Shown here in pieces: positions 11,543-24,231 of a stretch of 64,000 nt of DNA. Every line of letters begins with the position of its first letter. The first letter of the stretch is position 1. Below the pieces are notes generated by a model, which was not told where the DNA came from, searched no databases, and saw only the letters and a list, made by a program, of their open reading frames with translations. Origin of the DNA: Aschersonia sp. MBC 622 (Eukaryota; Ascomycota; Sordariomycetes; Hypocreales; Clavicipitaceae); NCBI GenBank assembly GCA_030782805.1, contig JARJPL010000556.1, forward strand, positions 1 to 64,000. Reading direction: 5' to 3'. The translations under genes and the position numbers were made by a program.

Positions 11543-13689
11543 ATGACCGGATACAAGAAACCTGTCGGCTTCTCCGAGAGGAGAGGGAGCCTCTTGACAG
11601 AAGAGCTGATACTGAATACTGCCTCTGATACAGACATGGATCACGTCGAGGAAAAAAAGCCCAAGCAACGGCAGCTTAATGGGCCACCCACGCCCAGCAT
11701 GTCCACTCCTGCTGCCGACTTTGATCAGCAACTCACCGGCTCGCCGCCGCCGCCGCCTACTCCAGCCGCCTCGCCTGGTCCTTCACATTACCAACCCGAC
11801 TGGAGTGATGCCGCCGACGATGAGGACTTCTTCCTCGCCAAGGTTCGGCAACACTTTAAAAACTGTTCCGGTCCCCAGCGCACAAGAGTTCTTGCCGACC
11901 TACTCAACTTGTGCACCAGCCAACAACTGAGCTTTGTGCATCAATTTGTCAGCCCTCTACTAAAAAAGGACCCCTTCACAAGTCTTCCTGATGAGCTGTG
12001 CTTGAGAGTATGCACGCACAATGATTCCACCACCACTCTCCACCAGTCTCTGACGCTGCCGCAATAGATATTGTCCTTCATCGACGACCCCAAGGTATTA
12101 GCTCGAGCCTCTCAAGTCTCCAAACGATGGCGTGATTTGCTCAGCGACGACATGACGTGGAAAAATCTCTGTGTCAAGCACGACTATGGAAGACGACTAT
12201 CCGAAGTATACGCCGCCTCAGCTATCCCAGCTCGACCTACCGTTCACATGCCTGCGACCGACTCCGAAGTAGCCAACAGCTTCACCGCCGCCATGCCACT
12301 CATGGCTCATCATGCTGGCTCACGTAGCATGGACGGGAGCCCCAGCCGACCCAAGTTGAGAACCTATAAATCGCACTTCAAGCAGCGCTATCTCGTCGAA
12401 GCTGCTTGGCGGTCTGGCGGCACAAGCACAGTCAAAAATATAACACAAGAAGGAGGCGTCGTCACTAGCCTTCACCTCACCCCGAAATACATCATCGTTG
12501 CTCTTGACAATGCCAAAATACACGTCTTCGACACGGAAGGCAACTCCCAGCGAACGCTTCAGGGCCATGTCATGGGCGTCTGGGCCATGGTTCCCTGGGG
12601 CGACACAATGGTCAGCGGTGGCTGTGATAGAGATGTTCGTGTGTGGAACCTTAAGACCGGGTGAGTTGGAGCCCTGTGCTTGCCAGTGTGGTCTCCCAAG
12701 CTAACCATGACAGTGCCTGTCTGCACACTCTACGGGGGCACACCTCTACTGTCCGATGTCTTAAAATGGCCGACGAGCACACAGCAATCTCTGGCTCTCG
12801 CGATACTACGCTCAGAATTTGGGATATTAGGACAGGATTGTGCCGCAATGTGCTCCTAGGACACCAGTCAAGCGTCCGTTGTCTCGAAATCAAGGGAGAC
12901 ATTGTTGTGTCTGGTAGCTACGATACATTCGCCCGTGTTTGGAGCATCTCGGAGGGACGCTGCTTGCAGACCCTGCAGGGTCACTTTAGCCAGATTTACG
13001 CCATTGCCTTTGACGGCAAGCGAGTGGTGACGGGAAGTCTTGACACCAACGTTCGTGTATGGGATCCCAGAAGCGGCGAATGTCTTGCCATTCTCCAGGG
13101 TCACACTTCCCTCGTCGGCCAACTACAAATGCGCGGAGACACATTGGTGACTGGTGGCTCAGACGGGTCCGTCAGAGTCTGGTCGCTGGAGAGAATGTGC
13201 CCCATTCACAGGTTGGCGGCACATGACAATAGCGTCACGAGCTTGCAGTTTGATGACACCCGAGTTGTCAGTGGTGGTAGCGACGGTCGCGTCAAGATTT
13301 GGGACCTAAAGACTGGCCACCTCGTGCGCGAACTGATATCTCAAGGTGACGCCGTGTGGCGAGTTGCTTTTGAGGAGGAAAAGTGCGTCGCGTTGGCATT
13401 GCGCAATGGTCGCACTGTAATGGAAGTTTGGTCATTTGCTCCGCCCGAGGAGATGTTGTATGATCGACCGTTGTCTCTGCATCATCGTGTGCTGCAAGAT
13501 GACCCCGATCGCCCCCTCAGTGCTATGGGCTTTGGATATCATGATATGGAATCAATCACAGGCGGCTCGAGTCAAGCATCACTGAGCCAAGATGTGGATA
13601 TGGAAGACGCAACACCATCGGCAGCCTTGGCCCTAGACGCAGACGTACCGCAGCAGCCAGACCTGTCTCTGGGCGAGACGGGACAGTGA
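11543..13689 (+). CDS. F-box/WD40 protein, SCF substrate receptor (Cdc4/FBXW7 type)
   Basis: Substrate-binding subunit of an SCF ubiquitin ligase that targets phosphorylated proteins for degradation. Predicted exons are 11543-12007, 12068-12660 and 12714-13689 (677 residues). A proline-rich N-terminus is followed by an FBXW7-like dimerisation segment (about 95-140), then the F-box (DPFTSLPDELCLRILSFIDD, continuing to SKRW), which is only restored by removing the 60-base first intron. The C-terminal half is a WD40 propeller of about seven to eight blades with GHTSTVRCL, SGSRDTTLRIWD and similar repeats. The tail after about residue 590 is acidic and disordered. The overall plan matches Cdc4/Pop1/FBXW7; it could be the local counterpart of Neurospora FWD-1, which degrades the clock protein FRQ, but that needs a tree. 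Confidence 0.9.
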
Positions 13690-14627
13690 AGTTGCGGCAT
13701 GGATTCCTCAGTATTAATCGTCGGCAGGAGCTCGCTGCCGGCACTGGAAGCCAAAGCGCTGCAAGTCAGAACCTGTCAAGCTTCTGATTACTTCATCATA
13801 CCGGCATCTCTATGAGGCTGGGCTTCATCTCGCTATCAGTGCAGCGGGCGGAAATTGATTATATCGGGCACGGCGCGCGGTTGTATAATTTAGGAACAAC
13901 AGGAGACATAGACCATGGTGATGGTTATTTTTTGGGACGCTCATGATTTCAGCGTTGTTTACCATGATATGCATTTTTGGGGAAATATTTGCATTTGGGC
14001 CAGGCTTGGGACACTGCATTCAATAGGCGCCCCGAACTCAAATTTTGGACTCTAGTGATATCGACAGTGGATTATACCATTGGCTGCCGTCACTGTGCAG
14101 CAGACAGAAAGAAAGATATCTTATTACATACCCGGGAAGGTTAGGGATAGAATTAAACTCAATTAACTCGGTGATCACAAGAATGTCGACTTGACGTGTT
14201 GAGAAGATGATGGTCGATGGCGAATGTTACCTCACAAGGTGGCCCCACAATATATCACAGCCAGCCAAATTGCGGCCCGCCATCAGACGAAATATGGCGG
14301 GCGGGTTCTGACTGTCTGACGCCCGGAGCCCACCGGAGGGTCAGGGGAGTTTTTCTCTCAGGCATTCCGCCGTGCTGGTGGAGCTAAATGGCTACAAATA
14401 TCGCTTCACGTGACAAGCGCACTAATCCACTCTGGGCTAGCAAGGGACCAACAGCAGCTCTCAACGCTCAACCAAGCGTGAAATTTCGCAGCTCTACAGT
14501 ACAGCGTAGGCAACTTGCTGCACCTTTTCCCCCTCTCATACCTCAATTCCTTTTCTCTTTCCCCACACTTCTTCCTTTGCACATCGTTTCTTCCTCAAGT
14601 CGCTCTTTGGCTTGTTTGCTCCAAACG
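13690..14627. other. Intergenic, promoter of PDA1
   Basis: No gene seen. The last 120 bases before the PDA1 start are pyrimidine-rich, as expected for a transcript leader. Confidence 0.6.
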
Positions 14628-16240
14628 ATGTTCTCCAGAGCCGTTTCCGCCCCTCGCGTGGCGCTCCGCAGGGCTGCCGTCGCTGCTGCTCCCATTCGCC
14701 TGGGCGCCGTCGCTGCCGCTCGCTCTGTCACTACCGATGCGGCCTCTGCGTCTCTAAGCACCGATGTTCCCGAGGTACGCAGCTTATCTGTTGCCGTTTC
14801 AGCATTGTTTTGATGGATGTCGAATTGGATTGGGCTGTGAGGGTTTTATTGTGCTCTGCTTTGGGGCGGCAAAATTGGAGACGGGGGATATCTGTCGACA
14901 GCATGGTGTTGATGAGGCAAACCACGCCAATCGAGCATGACAGAAGAGCTAACGTGGATTTCTTTTCTCCTCAAATAGTCCGAGGACGAGCATTTCCTCG
15001 TCAACCTGTCCGACGAGAGCTTCGAGACGTATGAGCTTGACCCTCCTCCCTACACCATCGAGGTGTCCAAGAAGGAACTGAAGCAGATGTACTACGACAT
15101 GGTTAGCATCAGGTATGACACGGCACGACACATGCTAGCGCGGCGAATCTATGCACACATGATTGTCTACCAATCCGCCCGCGAGCATCCATGCACGAAT
15201 GATGCTAATTGAGAATACCCCAGACAAATGGAAATGGCCGCCGACCGTCTGTACAAGGAGAAGAAGATTCGTGGTTTCTGCCACCTGTCCACCGGCCAGG
15301 AGGCCGTCGCTACTGGTATCGAGCACGCCCTTACCAAGGAGGATGATATCATCACCGCCTATCGCTGTCACGGCTTCGCCCTCATGCGCGGCGGTAGCGT
15401 CCGCTCCATCATCGGCGAGCTCCTGGGCCGCCGTGAGGGCATTGCTTACGGCAAGGGCGGCTCCATGCACATGTTCTCCAAGGGTTTCTTCGGCGGCAAC
15501 GGTATCGTTGGCGCCCAGGTCCCTGTCGGTGCCGGTCTGGCATTCGCCCATAAGTACAAGGAGAACAAGAACGCCTCCGTCATCCTCTACGGTGACGGTG
15601 CCTCCAACCAGGGCCAGGTCTTCGAGGCATTCAACATGGCCAAGCTCTGGAACCTCCCTGCCCTTTTTGGTTGCGAGAGTAAGTCAATTTCGTAGCTTCT
15701 CCAAGTTTGAGCAGTCTGCTGACCTGCTCAGATAACAAATACGGTATGGGTACCTCTGCTGCCCGTTCGTCGGCCTTGACCGACTACTACAAGCGCGGAC
15801 AGTATATTCCCGGCCTCAAGGTTAACGGCATGGACGTACTCGCCGTCAAGGCCGCCGTCAAGTACGGCAAGGAGTGGACGACGTCGGGCAAGGGCCCAAT
15901 GGTCCTCGAATACGTCACCTACCGCTACGGTGGTCACTCCATGTCGGACCCCGGCACGACCTACCGCACCCGTGAGGAGATTCAGCGCATGCGCTCCACC
16001 AACGACCCCATTGCCGGCCTCAAGCACAAGATCCTCGACTGGAAGATTACCACCGAGGACGAGCTGAAGAAGATTGACAAGGAGGCCCGCAGCCACGTCG
16101 CCACCGAGGTCGCCGCCGCCGAGGAGATGGTTGTCCCCGAGGCCAAACCCCAGATTCTGTTTGAGGACATTTACGTTCCCGGCTCTGAGCCTCAGTACAT
16201 CCGCGGTCGCACCAACGACGAGAACTACTACTTCAACTAG
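14628..16240 (+). CDS. PDA1: Pyruvate dehydrogenase E1 alpha subunit, mitochondrial
   Basis: Catalyses thiamine-diphosphate-dependent decarboxylation of pyruvate in the mitochondrial pyruvate dehydrogenase complex, as the alpha half of an alpha2beta2 E1. Predicted exons are 14628-14774, 14979-15112, 15224-15678 and 15732-16240 (414 residues). The first about 35 residues are Arg/Ala/Ser-rich without acidic residues, a mitochondrial presequence. The thiamine-diphosphate motif runs from GDGASNQGQ to NNKYGMGT across the third intron. The phosphorylation loop YRYGGHSMSDPGTTYR, target of PDH kinase in the family, is intact. Intron 1 is long for this window (204 bases). Length and motifs agree with the family, so the assignment is firm. 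Confidence 0.97.
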
Positions 16241-17159
16241 GGAATTCTCTCCAGTTGTAGCTGATATATTATTTAGAGGGGGAAGGTGACGAGAAAGAAA
16301 GCCGGGGCGTTGTAAAAACTTATGTCTCTTCTTTTTCGGGGATGGCCCTTGTTCTTCTTTCTGTTGTTGCCAGTTGTCATTGTTTTACATTGCGTTACTC
16401 TAATGAATTGCTCAAGTTAGATGCCTTTTTGTACAATAACTCGTTCTGGTTAGAGTGTACAGGAGGTTCACATTTCGAAATGAACAATGTTGTTTCGACA
16501 TTCGTCTTGATAGTATGTAAATTTGCGCCTAAACTCCGAGGCTGCTACACACGAATACATTCTCTAGCGCCGCCAAAATTTGCGCTTCATATTCTCAGAA
16601 TAGCGACCCTGAGAAGAGTATATAGCTCGAGAATCTGCCTTGTCGTGAGGTGCGTTTATGACATTACTATCGCATACGTCTGCGGCACATTGGCTCATGG
16701 TATGAGATCCGGAACAACAACACCTTTTTTGCAGATTCGTGAGTGCTGCTTTGGTTGTATTGCGTGGTTCGCCGAAATACAGCCGGAGCAGCTAATAGAA
16801 CTGAAACTTTCAAGCATTCGATTACTTTTCTTTTCTGTTTCTCCCAGAAGACACTCGGGGCCAATATTGGGTTTGTCGCCAAGACAATATATTAGAGCGC
16901 TTTCATTTCAGATGCACGCCACCTAGCCTACTTGTCGTCAGACAACGCAGGTTCTCGCAGCGCAAAGAAACCTATTAATCATGCTTATCCCCCAAACTTC
17001 TGAGCAATTATTTTGTACGCGAGAATTATAATTATACACATTGCTGCCTAGAAATAATACTGCGAGTCACGTGTTGTTCGCGTAGGTCGCGAATCCTGCA
17101 CCGCCAGCTAGCGCGTCACAACGCCCACTTAACGCGGTTCTGCCTAGACTAGCCTCCGA
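16241..17159. other. Intergenic, 3' of PDA1 and promoter of DNA ligase
   Basis: Contains an open frame (16342-16926) that I regard as chance within the PDA1 3' flank. The right end holds the CGCG-containing sites described separately. Confidence 0.55.
17068..17136 (+). promoter_or_regulatory. Cluster of MCB-like CGCG sites and an E-box upstream of DNA ligase
   Basis: Within 70 bases there are CGCGT at 17079-17083 and 17112-17116, ACGCG at 17132-17136, TCGCGA at 17087-17092 and CACGTG at 17068-17073. MluI cell-cycle boxes (ACGCGT core) bind the MBF complex and drive S-phase genes including the yeast ligase gene CDC9. No site here is the full six-base ACGCGT, so MBF control is an inference. 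Confidence 0.4.
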
Positions 17160-20100
17160 ATGCAGCGACACAGCCAGCGCGTCGCATCAACGGTGCTTCG
17201 CGGTAAAAGTCACAGCTACTACTATTCAATCGCCCATCATCCTCAACACCCAAGTCCTATATCTAGTACTTGCAGGGGCCGCTCAAATCACAGATCGCTA
17301 CAAGTAGCCTCCCGCGCCGCCAGTGGTAAACTCTTGTCATCACTGAGCCTGTCACATTACCGATCCTTCACGGTGGCTTCCAGCAGAGCTCTGGGACGAT
17401 TGGTGCTGCGCCAGAATAACCTCGCCGCCTGGGTGCTCCAACGCGCACACGCCCCAAGAATCGGCACCATGGCGCCGAAGCAGGCCACTTTGGGGTATGT
17501 TCAGCCTTCTCAGACATTAATTGGGTGCGTTTCTCCCACTAGAGCCCATGTCTGCCTCATGGTGGGCGAAGCTAACGAACAATTGCTCTGTACAGCAAGT
17601 TTTTCGGGTCCAAGTCGGACGGACCAGCTCGGCAATCCAAGCTTGCTTTCTCAACAAAGCCCAAGGCTGAGGCAGCAGCTGCCGATGATAGCTCAAGTAC
17701 AAAAGAGAATACGGACCCGGGCTCAGGTGCGTGACTTCTGCGGACCGCCATTCACGAGCAGCAATGCTAACGTGCCCCGAGATTCGAAGAAGCGCATCCG
17801 ATCAGGCACAAACGACGACTCCAAAGCTTCAGTGAAAAAGGAAGATGACGAAGACAGCGCTCCAGTCGCAAAGCGGCCACGACGCAGGCGAGTCAAGATT
17901 GAGAGCGATGACGAGGAAGTAATTCCCACCACAGAACCAATCAAGAAGGAAGAACAGATGGACTCACCGACAAAGGTCGAACCTTCTGCTGAGTCCAGCC
18001 CCGAACCATCCGTAAAGAAGGAAAAGGGTACCGACCAGGAGTTCAAGGAAGAGGCCGCCGCTGAATCCGGCTCAGATATGGAAGAGAAGCCCGAAGTTGC
18101 CGCCAAGGCACGTAAGCTAGCTCAAACTCAACTCAACTCAAAGGCCAAGGACCCGTACCCTGACTGGAAGCCGGGAGCTCCCGTCCCATACGCCGCTTTG
18201 TGCACGACGTTTTCTCTCATTGAAATGACCACCAAGCGATTAATTATCATGGAACATTGTGCATTGTTCCTGCGCCAAGTTATGCGCCTGACACCCGACG
18301 ACCTACTTCCCACAGTGCTACTCATGATCAACAAGCTCGCTCCCGACTATGCTGGTATCGAACTCGGTATCGGCGAGTCGCTGATCATGAAGGCCATTGG
18401 TGAGTCGACTGGGCGAAGCCTGCAAGTCATCAAGGCCGACCAAAAAGATATTGGTGATCTCGGCCTTGTCGCGCTGAAGAGCAGATCCACACAACCGACC
18501 ATGTTCAAGCCGAAGCCACTGACGGTTCGCGGTGTCCATCAGGGCCTGATGGGAATTGCCACGGTCAGTGGAAATGGAGCGCAAGGCCGCAAGGTTGACG
18601 GCATCAAGAAGCTTCTCTCTGCCTCTGATGCCCACAATACTGGCAAGGTGGACATTACAAAAGACAAAGGCGGCGCCAGCGAAGCCAAGTACATTATTCG
18701 ATTTCTCGAGGGTAAGCTTCGACTGGGCCTGGCGGAAAAGACTGTTCTAGTCTCTCTGGCACAGGCTGTCGTCTGCCATGAGGCCGACCAGCGTGGAAAG
18801 GTGCCTAGCACGTCAGACATGGAAAAGGGCGAGAGTATCCTCAAAACGGTCTATAGGTGAGACTCATTTTGTTGTCATCTTTTACCTGCGAAACCTAACA
18901 GCATACCAGCGAACTTCCCAGTTACGACGTCATCATCCCTGCCATGCTCTCTCACGGTATTCTCAATCTGCGCGCCCATTGCAAACTACAGCCAGGTGTA
19001 CCATTGAAGCCCATGTTGGCCAAGCCTACCAAAGCCATCACCGAGGTATTGGATCGCTTTGAGGGCCAGACCTTTACATGTGAATACAAGTATGACGGCG
19101 AGCGTGCCCAAATCCACTACGTCGCCGAGGATGCCCCTCAGGAGCTCAGCCAGGCTGCACCGGGCGCCAACAAAGCAGCCGCGAAGGGAGTAGCCAGCAT
19201 CTTTTCTCGCAATTCGGAAGACTTGTCTAAAAAGTATCCTGATATTCTCGCCAAGTTGCACAGCTGGGTCAAGGATGACACCAAGAGCTTCGTGCTCGAT
19301 TGCGAGACTGTCGCGTGGGACATGGTGGAAAAGACGGTGCTGCCTTTTCAGCAGCTCATGACGAGAAAGAAGAAGGACGTCAAAGTGGAGGACGTCAAGG
19401 TTAAAGTCTGCGTTTTTGCTTTTGATCTGCTCTATCTGAATGGCCAGCCTGTTGTGGAAAAGCCACTGCGAGAGCGAAGAGAGCTCCTCCGACAGGCATT
19501 TGCACCCGTGGAAGGCGAATTTGCTCTCGCCACTTCCATGGATGGCCAGGAGCTTGACGACATTCAAGTCTTTCTGGACGAAAGTGTAAAGGCTTCCTGT
19601 GAAGGTCTCATGGTGAAGATGTTGGACGGCACAGAGAGCGGATATGAGCCAAGTAAGAGAAGTCGAAACTGGCTCAAGGTATGCTGACTACCCACTCTTG
19701 GATCTGCCTTGACCCCCCCAATGCTGACCATGTTTGCAGATCAAGAAGGATTACCTCTCGGGCGTCGGCGACTCCCTAGACCTTGTCGTCCTGGGCGCAT
19801 ACTACGGCCGCGGCAAGCGCACATCCGTCTACGGCGCCTTCCTGCTCGCCTGCTACAACCCAAACTCGGACACGTACGAGACGGTGTGCAACATTGGCAC
19901 GGGCTTCTCGGAGCAGGTCCTCGAGGAGCTGCACGCGTCCCTGTCCGCCCTCGTCATTGACCGGCCCAAGCCCTTTTACGCGCACTCGGCCGGCAACCAG
20001 CACCAGCCCGACGTCTGGTTCGAGCCCCAGCACGTCTGGGAGGTCAAGACGGCCGACCTCACCCTCAGCCCGCGCTACAAGGCCGGCTGCAAGGAGGGCG

Positions 20101-20276
20101 TCGACCCGGCCGGCGGCAAGGGCATCAGCCTGCGCTTCCCGCGGTTCATCAAGATTCGCGACGACAAGAAGCCAGATGAGGCGACGTCGAGCAGGCAGGT
20201 GGCGGAAATGTACCGAAAGCAGGAAAGCGTGACCAAGAATAAGGGACCGGCTGTGGATGACGACTTTGAGTACTGA
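17160..20276 (+). CDS. CDC9: DNA ligase I (ATP-dependent), with possible mitochondrial leader
   Basis: Seals nicks during replication and repair. Predicted exons are 17160-17494, 17596-17726, 17782-18856, 18910-19678 and 19740-20276. From the first ATG this gives 948 residues, from the internal ATG at 17469 gives 845. The second start is followed at once by a PCNA-binding box QATLGKFF, joined across intron 1. The 103 residues before it contain no Asp or Glu and many Arg, Ser and Ala, as in a mitochondrial presequence; yeast CDC9 makes nuclear and mitochondrial forms from two starts in this way. A Lys/Glu-rich linker with a basic nuclear-localisation-like stretch (KRPRRRRVK) follows. The DNA-binding domain precedes the adenylation domain, whose catalytic lysine lies in EYKYDGERAQ (K574 long form). 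NWLKIKKDYL is motif V. Use of both starts is inferred. Confidence 0.95.
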
Positions 20277-20554
20277 GCAAAGGAATGGAGGTTGTTTGGT
20301 TGTTGTGGCATAGTGTTGTAGTATGGCGTATGGTTTGACTTTGGGATTTTTTGCAATTATTCAGTAACGGTTGTCAAACGTCAAACGTCTCGTCTACACG
20401 AGTATTGAAGAGAATCAAGTGTTTATCAGCGCATGTAATGAAGTAAAGGTCATGTCGTAGCATAGAAACTACAAATCAACAGAATATATACATATATCTC
20501 CCACCGGCCATGTTTCGATATTCCCCCTCCTCGTCTTCATTTGATTGCACATTT

Positions 20555-23433
20555 CTAGAGCATTGGACTACGAGAACCAGCCGCACCATCGTCATCCCCT
20601 TCATCGTCGGACACCAGCAACGCCTCATCTGGTCCCGACGGCGCTGCTGCGCCTCTCCCTGTAGGACCGATGTGGGAAGCGGACGCGGCGTCCGCCGCCG
20701 TCGTCGTGCGACGCGTCTCGTCGGCGCCGTTGAGCACGTACCAGACGTCCTTTTTAGTGAGCAGACCCTGGAGAACGCCGCGGTCGCTAAAGAGCACGTA
20801 GCGCAAGCCGAGCTTCTGAAAGTAGGAGACGACGAGCTGCAGATTGGTGCGCGAGGGCAAGGTGAGGGGCGTCTGGTCCATCCAGGGACGGAGGTCGAGG
20901 GTGGTGCGGGGGTCGGCGAGCGGCTGGTGGGCAAAAAAGGCCTCGGTGAGCGGCGGCAGGGAGCGGGGCGGAGCCGAGGCGGTGTGGATGTTGTAGCTGA
21001 GCTCGGCGCGGGATATGTAGCCGAGGAGGATGGCGTCGCGGGGGTCGGAGATGACGGGGAAGCCGCGGCAAGGATGGGCGGCGAGGACATCGTTGAGGGA
21101 GGCAATGGTGTGGCCGGTGGCGGTGAGGACAACGAGATCCTCGATGCGCGTCATGATCTGGGCGGCGGGCACGTCAGGCACGACCACCTCCTCGCTGTTG
21201 TCGAGATAGGGGTACTCGTTGAAGTGAATCCAGGACTCGTAGATGCCGCGGCGAGAAAAGGCGTCACCGACCCATTTGGAGATCATGACGGCGACCATGA
21301 TGGGGAGGACGTAGGTGAGGGCGCCGGTGAGCTCGAACATGATGACGACGATGGATACAGTCATGCGGGTGACGCCGGCGAGGGCGGCAGCGGCGCCAAT
21401 GATGGCGTAGGTGCCCGGCGTGACGCAGGGCACATCGGGCGCGCACGTCTGGAAGAGGAGCGAACCGCGGCGGCTGTCGACCCAAAGCTCCATGACGATG
21501 CCGACGGCGCGGCCGACGAGCGCGCCAATGGCCATTGAGGGTAGGATAATGCCGGCGGGGATCTGCAGCCCGAAGCTGACGGCGGCGAGGAAGAAGCCGA
21601 GCAGCGCGGCAAAGAGGAGCAGCACAATGGTGCTGGCGGACGCGGCGCCCGTCTTGCAGAGGCCAACAGGGTCATCGAGCACCTGCGAGCACTCCTGGAA
21701 CAGGTTGGACACGAGCTCAGTCGACTGCACCTTCATGTAGTGGTTGGGGAAGTTGATGAGCGCGGTGAGCAGGGCCACGGCCAGCACTTGGACAATGGGC
21801 CCGGGCAGCCAGCTGTTGGCCTTTTTCCAGCGCGCGACCATCATGTTGGTCTTGATAAACAGCCCGCCATAGACGCCCTAACGAATCGTCAGTACGGGGG
21901 AAAATCTTTTGTATGTGGAACACGGGGAGGGAAGAAGTGGCGGGCAACGTACTCCTATGATGCCAAGAACGGCATAGGGAAAGATTTCGAAGCCGTGCCA
22001 GTCGCGACTGTATTTGGTCTGGTACAGGACCAGCTTTCCGGATCGCAGGGGGTCAAAGGCTTGGAGCGACACGGCGGCCGTCATGGCGCAGACGAAGCTC
22101 TGCCACATGGTCTTGTCGGGAAAGTAGTAGGACAGCTGCTCCAAGCTAAACAAGACGCCGCCAATCGGAGAGCCGAATGCGACGGATATGCCGGCCGCCG
22201 CCGCCGCGGACAGCACTTCCCTCTTGCGCGCCTCGTTTCCGTTGATGTTGTGGAATAGCTTCGTAAAGAGGTTGGCGCAGCAGCAGGCCACATGGACCAG
22301 CGGGCCCTCCTTTCCGAGCCACATTCCCGAAGCCACTGCTAGAATGAGGCCCAACGACTTTGCGACGAGCGTCCAGGCGCCGAGCAGGCGGCGGATGACG
22401 AAGCCGCCGAGAATCGTCTTGATTTCCGGGATACCGCTGTGCTTGGCATGCAGCGAATATTCTTGCACCAGCACAGCAGCGGAAATTGCGAATAAAACCT
22501 GTAGCTCGCAGTTAGACGAAAAAAAAAAAACTTTCCAAATAATCATGTGTCACTCGCTCGCGACACACGTACCGACAGTAACAGGTAGAATATATACTCT
22601 ATGATCCACCGCCCAGCCAGGGCATGCACTCCCAGCGCCTCGCCCCAGGAGCGCCAGCCAGTGCACTTGGAGCCCTGGTCGTAGCCATAGCAGCAGAAGC
22701 TCTTGTTGAGGTAAAAGTGGCCGCCTTCGGGCCCGCTCGCGCAGTAGCCGAGCTTAAGGTCGCCGAGCCAGTCGGCCGTGATGTTGATGAGGGCGGCCAC
22801 GGCGCCGACGGCCAGCCCCGTCAGGATCATGACGACCCAGACCTGACTCGCGTCAAGCAGCTTGCGCACCGAGCCCGCGAGCCCGCTCGTGTTGGCCGTC
22901 AAGACGCGCAGCCGCTGCCGCTCCTTGGTGTACTCGAAGATCCAGTCAATCGCCGTCAGGTCGTCGTAGGCGACGCGCCGCCCGGGCCCCTCGACGTGCC
23001 AGTCCAGTGCGGCGGCCCCATCCTTATTAAAGACCCCGTTGCTAGAGGCACCCGGCCGCCGGGGGGACAACGACGTCGCTGTTGTTGTTGGAAGGGTCAC
23101 GGGCGTGCGCGGCGGCGTCCTACTGCTGCTGCTGCTCTCGCCGCCGCCATCGCCGCCGCCGCCGCGGGTCAGCGCCGAGAGCAGTCGGGCAGGGCTGGCG
23201 AAGAGCGAGGGTTTCGACTTTCGCTTGAATGAGATGGGTGTTGTGAATTCGTCGTGATGAATTGGGTCGTCGTCGAGTACGTGGCCGTCATCGGCGACGT
23301 CGTCGTCATCATGGTCCCCCAGAAAGTCGAACTCGTCCGGGTCGTCGGACGGGGGTAAGTGTTGCGGGAATGCGGACGAGTACGATGAGGAAGAGGCAGG
23401 GGCAAATGGATCGTGCCGATCTGCCGCAGACAT
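20555..23433 (-). CDS. CLC-family chloride channel/transporter with CBS domains
   Basis: Intracellular or plasma-membrane anion transporter of the CLC-3/4/5-like class. Predicted exons are 23433-22573, 22498-21953 and 21877-20555 (909 residues); all junctions fall between codons. A long Asp/Ser-rich N-terminus (about 1-160) precedes the membrane core. Selectivity motifs are visible: SGIPEIK (preceded by His where many members have Gly), GKEGPLVH with the gating glutamate E351, and GLQIPAGIILPSMAIGA. Two CBS domains lie in the C-terminal part (about 640-870). The position of the proton glutamate in exchangers (second residue of the E-E pair in SLEEVSYYF of CLC-5) is Gln408 here (SLEQLSYYF), so strict chloride/proton exchange is doubtful. 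It converges on the DNA ligase gene with 278 bases between stops. Confidence 0.93.
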
Positions 23434-24231
23434 TATGTGTGCGAAAGAAGGGTGGCCTTTTATCGCATCTTCCAGCTCTGCGGCGGTGTTTATGTTGCGG
23501 GATCAAAGTTCAAGACCTGCGCCACGCATGCCAGCTGCTTGCTGCTTGGCGATGGCGATGGCGATTACCTGTAGGGTCCACCCCTGCAAATACCTACCTA
23601 GGTATTGCAGCAGCACGCCAATCTTGTTTGCCGTTTGCCATGTAATAATACTTGTATTGACCAACCAAATTACCTATTACTTGTCAACTGTCGGAATAAT
23701 CATGTACTCATCTCCTTTTCTACGTGGATTTAATCGGCTTACTTTGAACTCCTATCGTACGCAGCACCGCGCAAAGTGGCAATGGCTGGTAAATTTGATT
23801 GCACATTGAATTCTTCAAGTCATGTTCCTATGTCTATTGGTATATGTCCAGTTTCTCGCTAATTCGTTTTATGTTTTTTTATGTATTTATTCATTTATTG
23901 ACTTTGTTTTTCTTTTTTGGCCATACTGATCCTTTGTTTTTCTGGGTACTACAAGGGCAAGTTCCTTTTTAATAGTAACTGGGAGATGCTGCACGACTTG
24001 ACAACCAGCAGCTGGCGGGTCCACTACGACTTACCGATCGACTTATCAACAGCGGATCATTGAATCATTTTCACATTTCGCCTACCCTACGAGATTCTGC
24101 CAGATCAAAGTCGGCTTGGCTGCTTAGTGTAGCCGCATATGTTTGACAGCTATCTCGTACGGACGATACTCAACGGCCTTCACTTGCAATACGTCAAGGT
24201 TGGTTGCGACGTCTGAGTTTAATATTTCGCC
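23434..24231. other. Divergent promoter region
   Basis: Lies between the starts of the CLC gene (minus) and the neurochondrin-like gene (plus). A CCTACCTAGG motif is at 23591-23605 and T-rich tracts occur at about 23865-23945. No gene seen. Confidence 0.6.

Noticed and set aside
16342..16926. 194-codon open frame downstream of PDA1
   Set aside because: Starts about 100 bases after the PDA1 stop, shows no domain, Cys-rich mixed composition and no splice context; a frame of this length is expected by chance in 64 kb.
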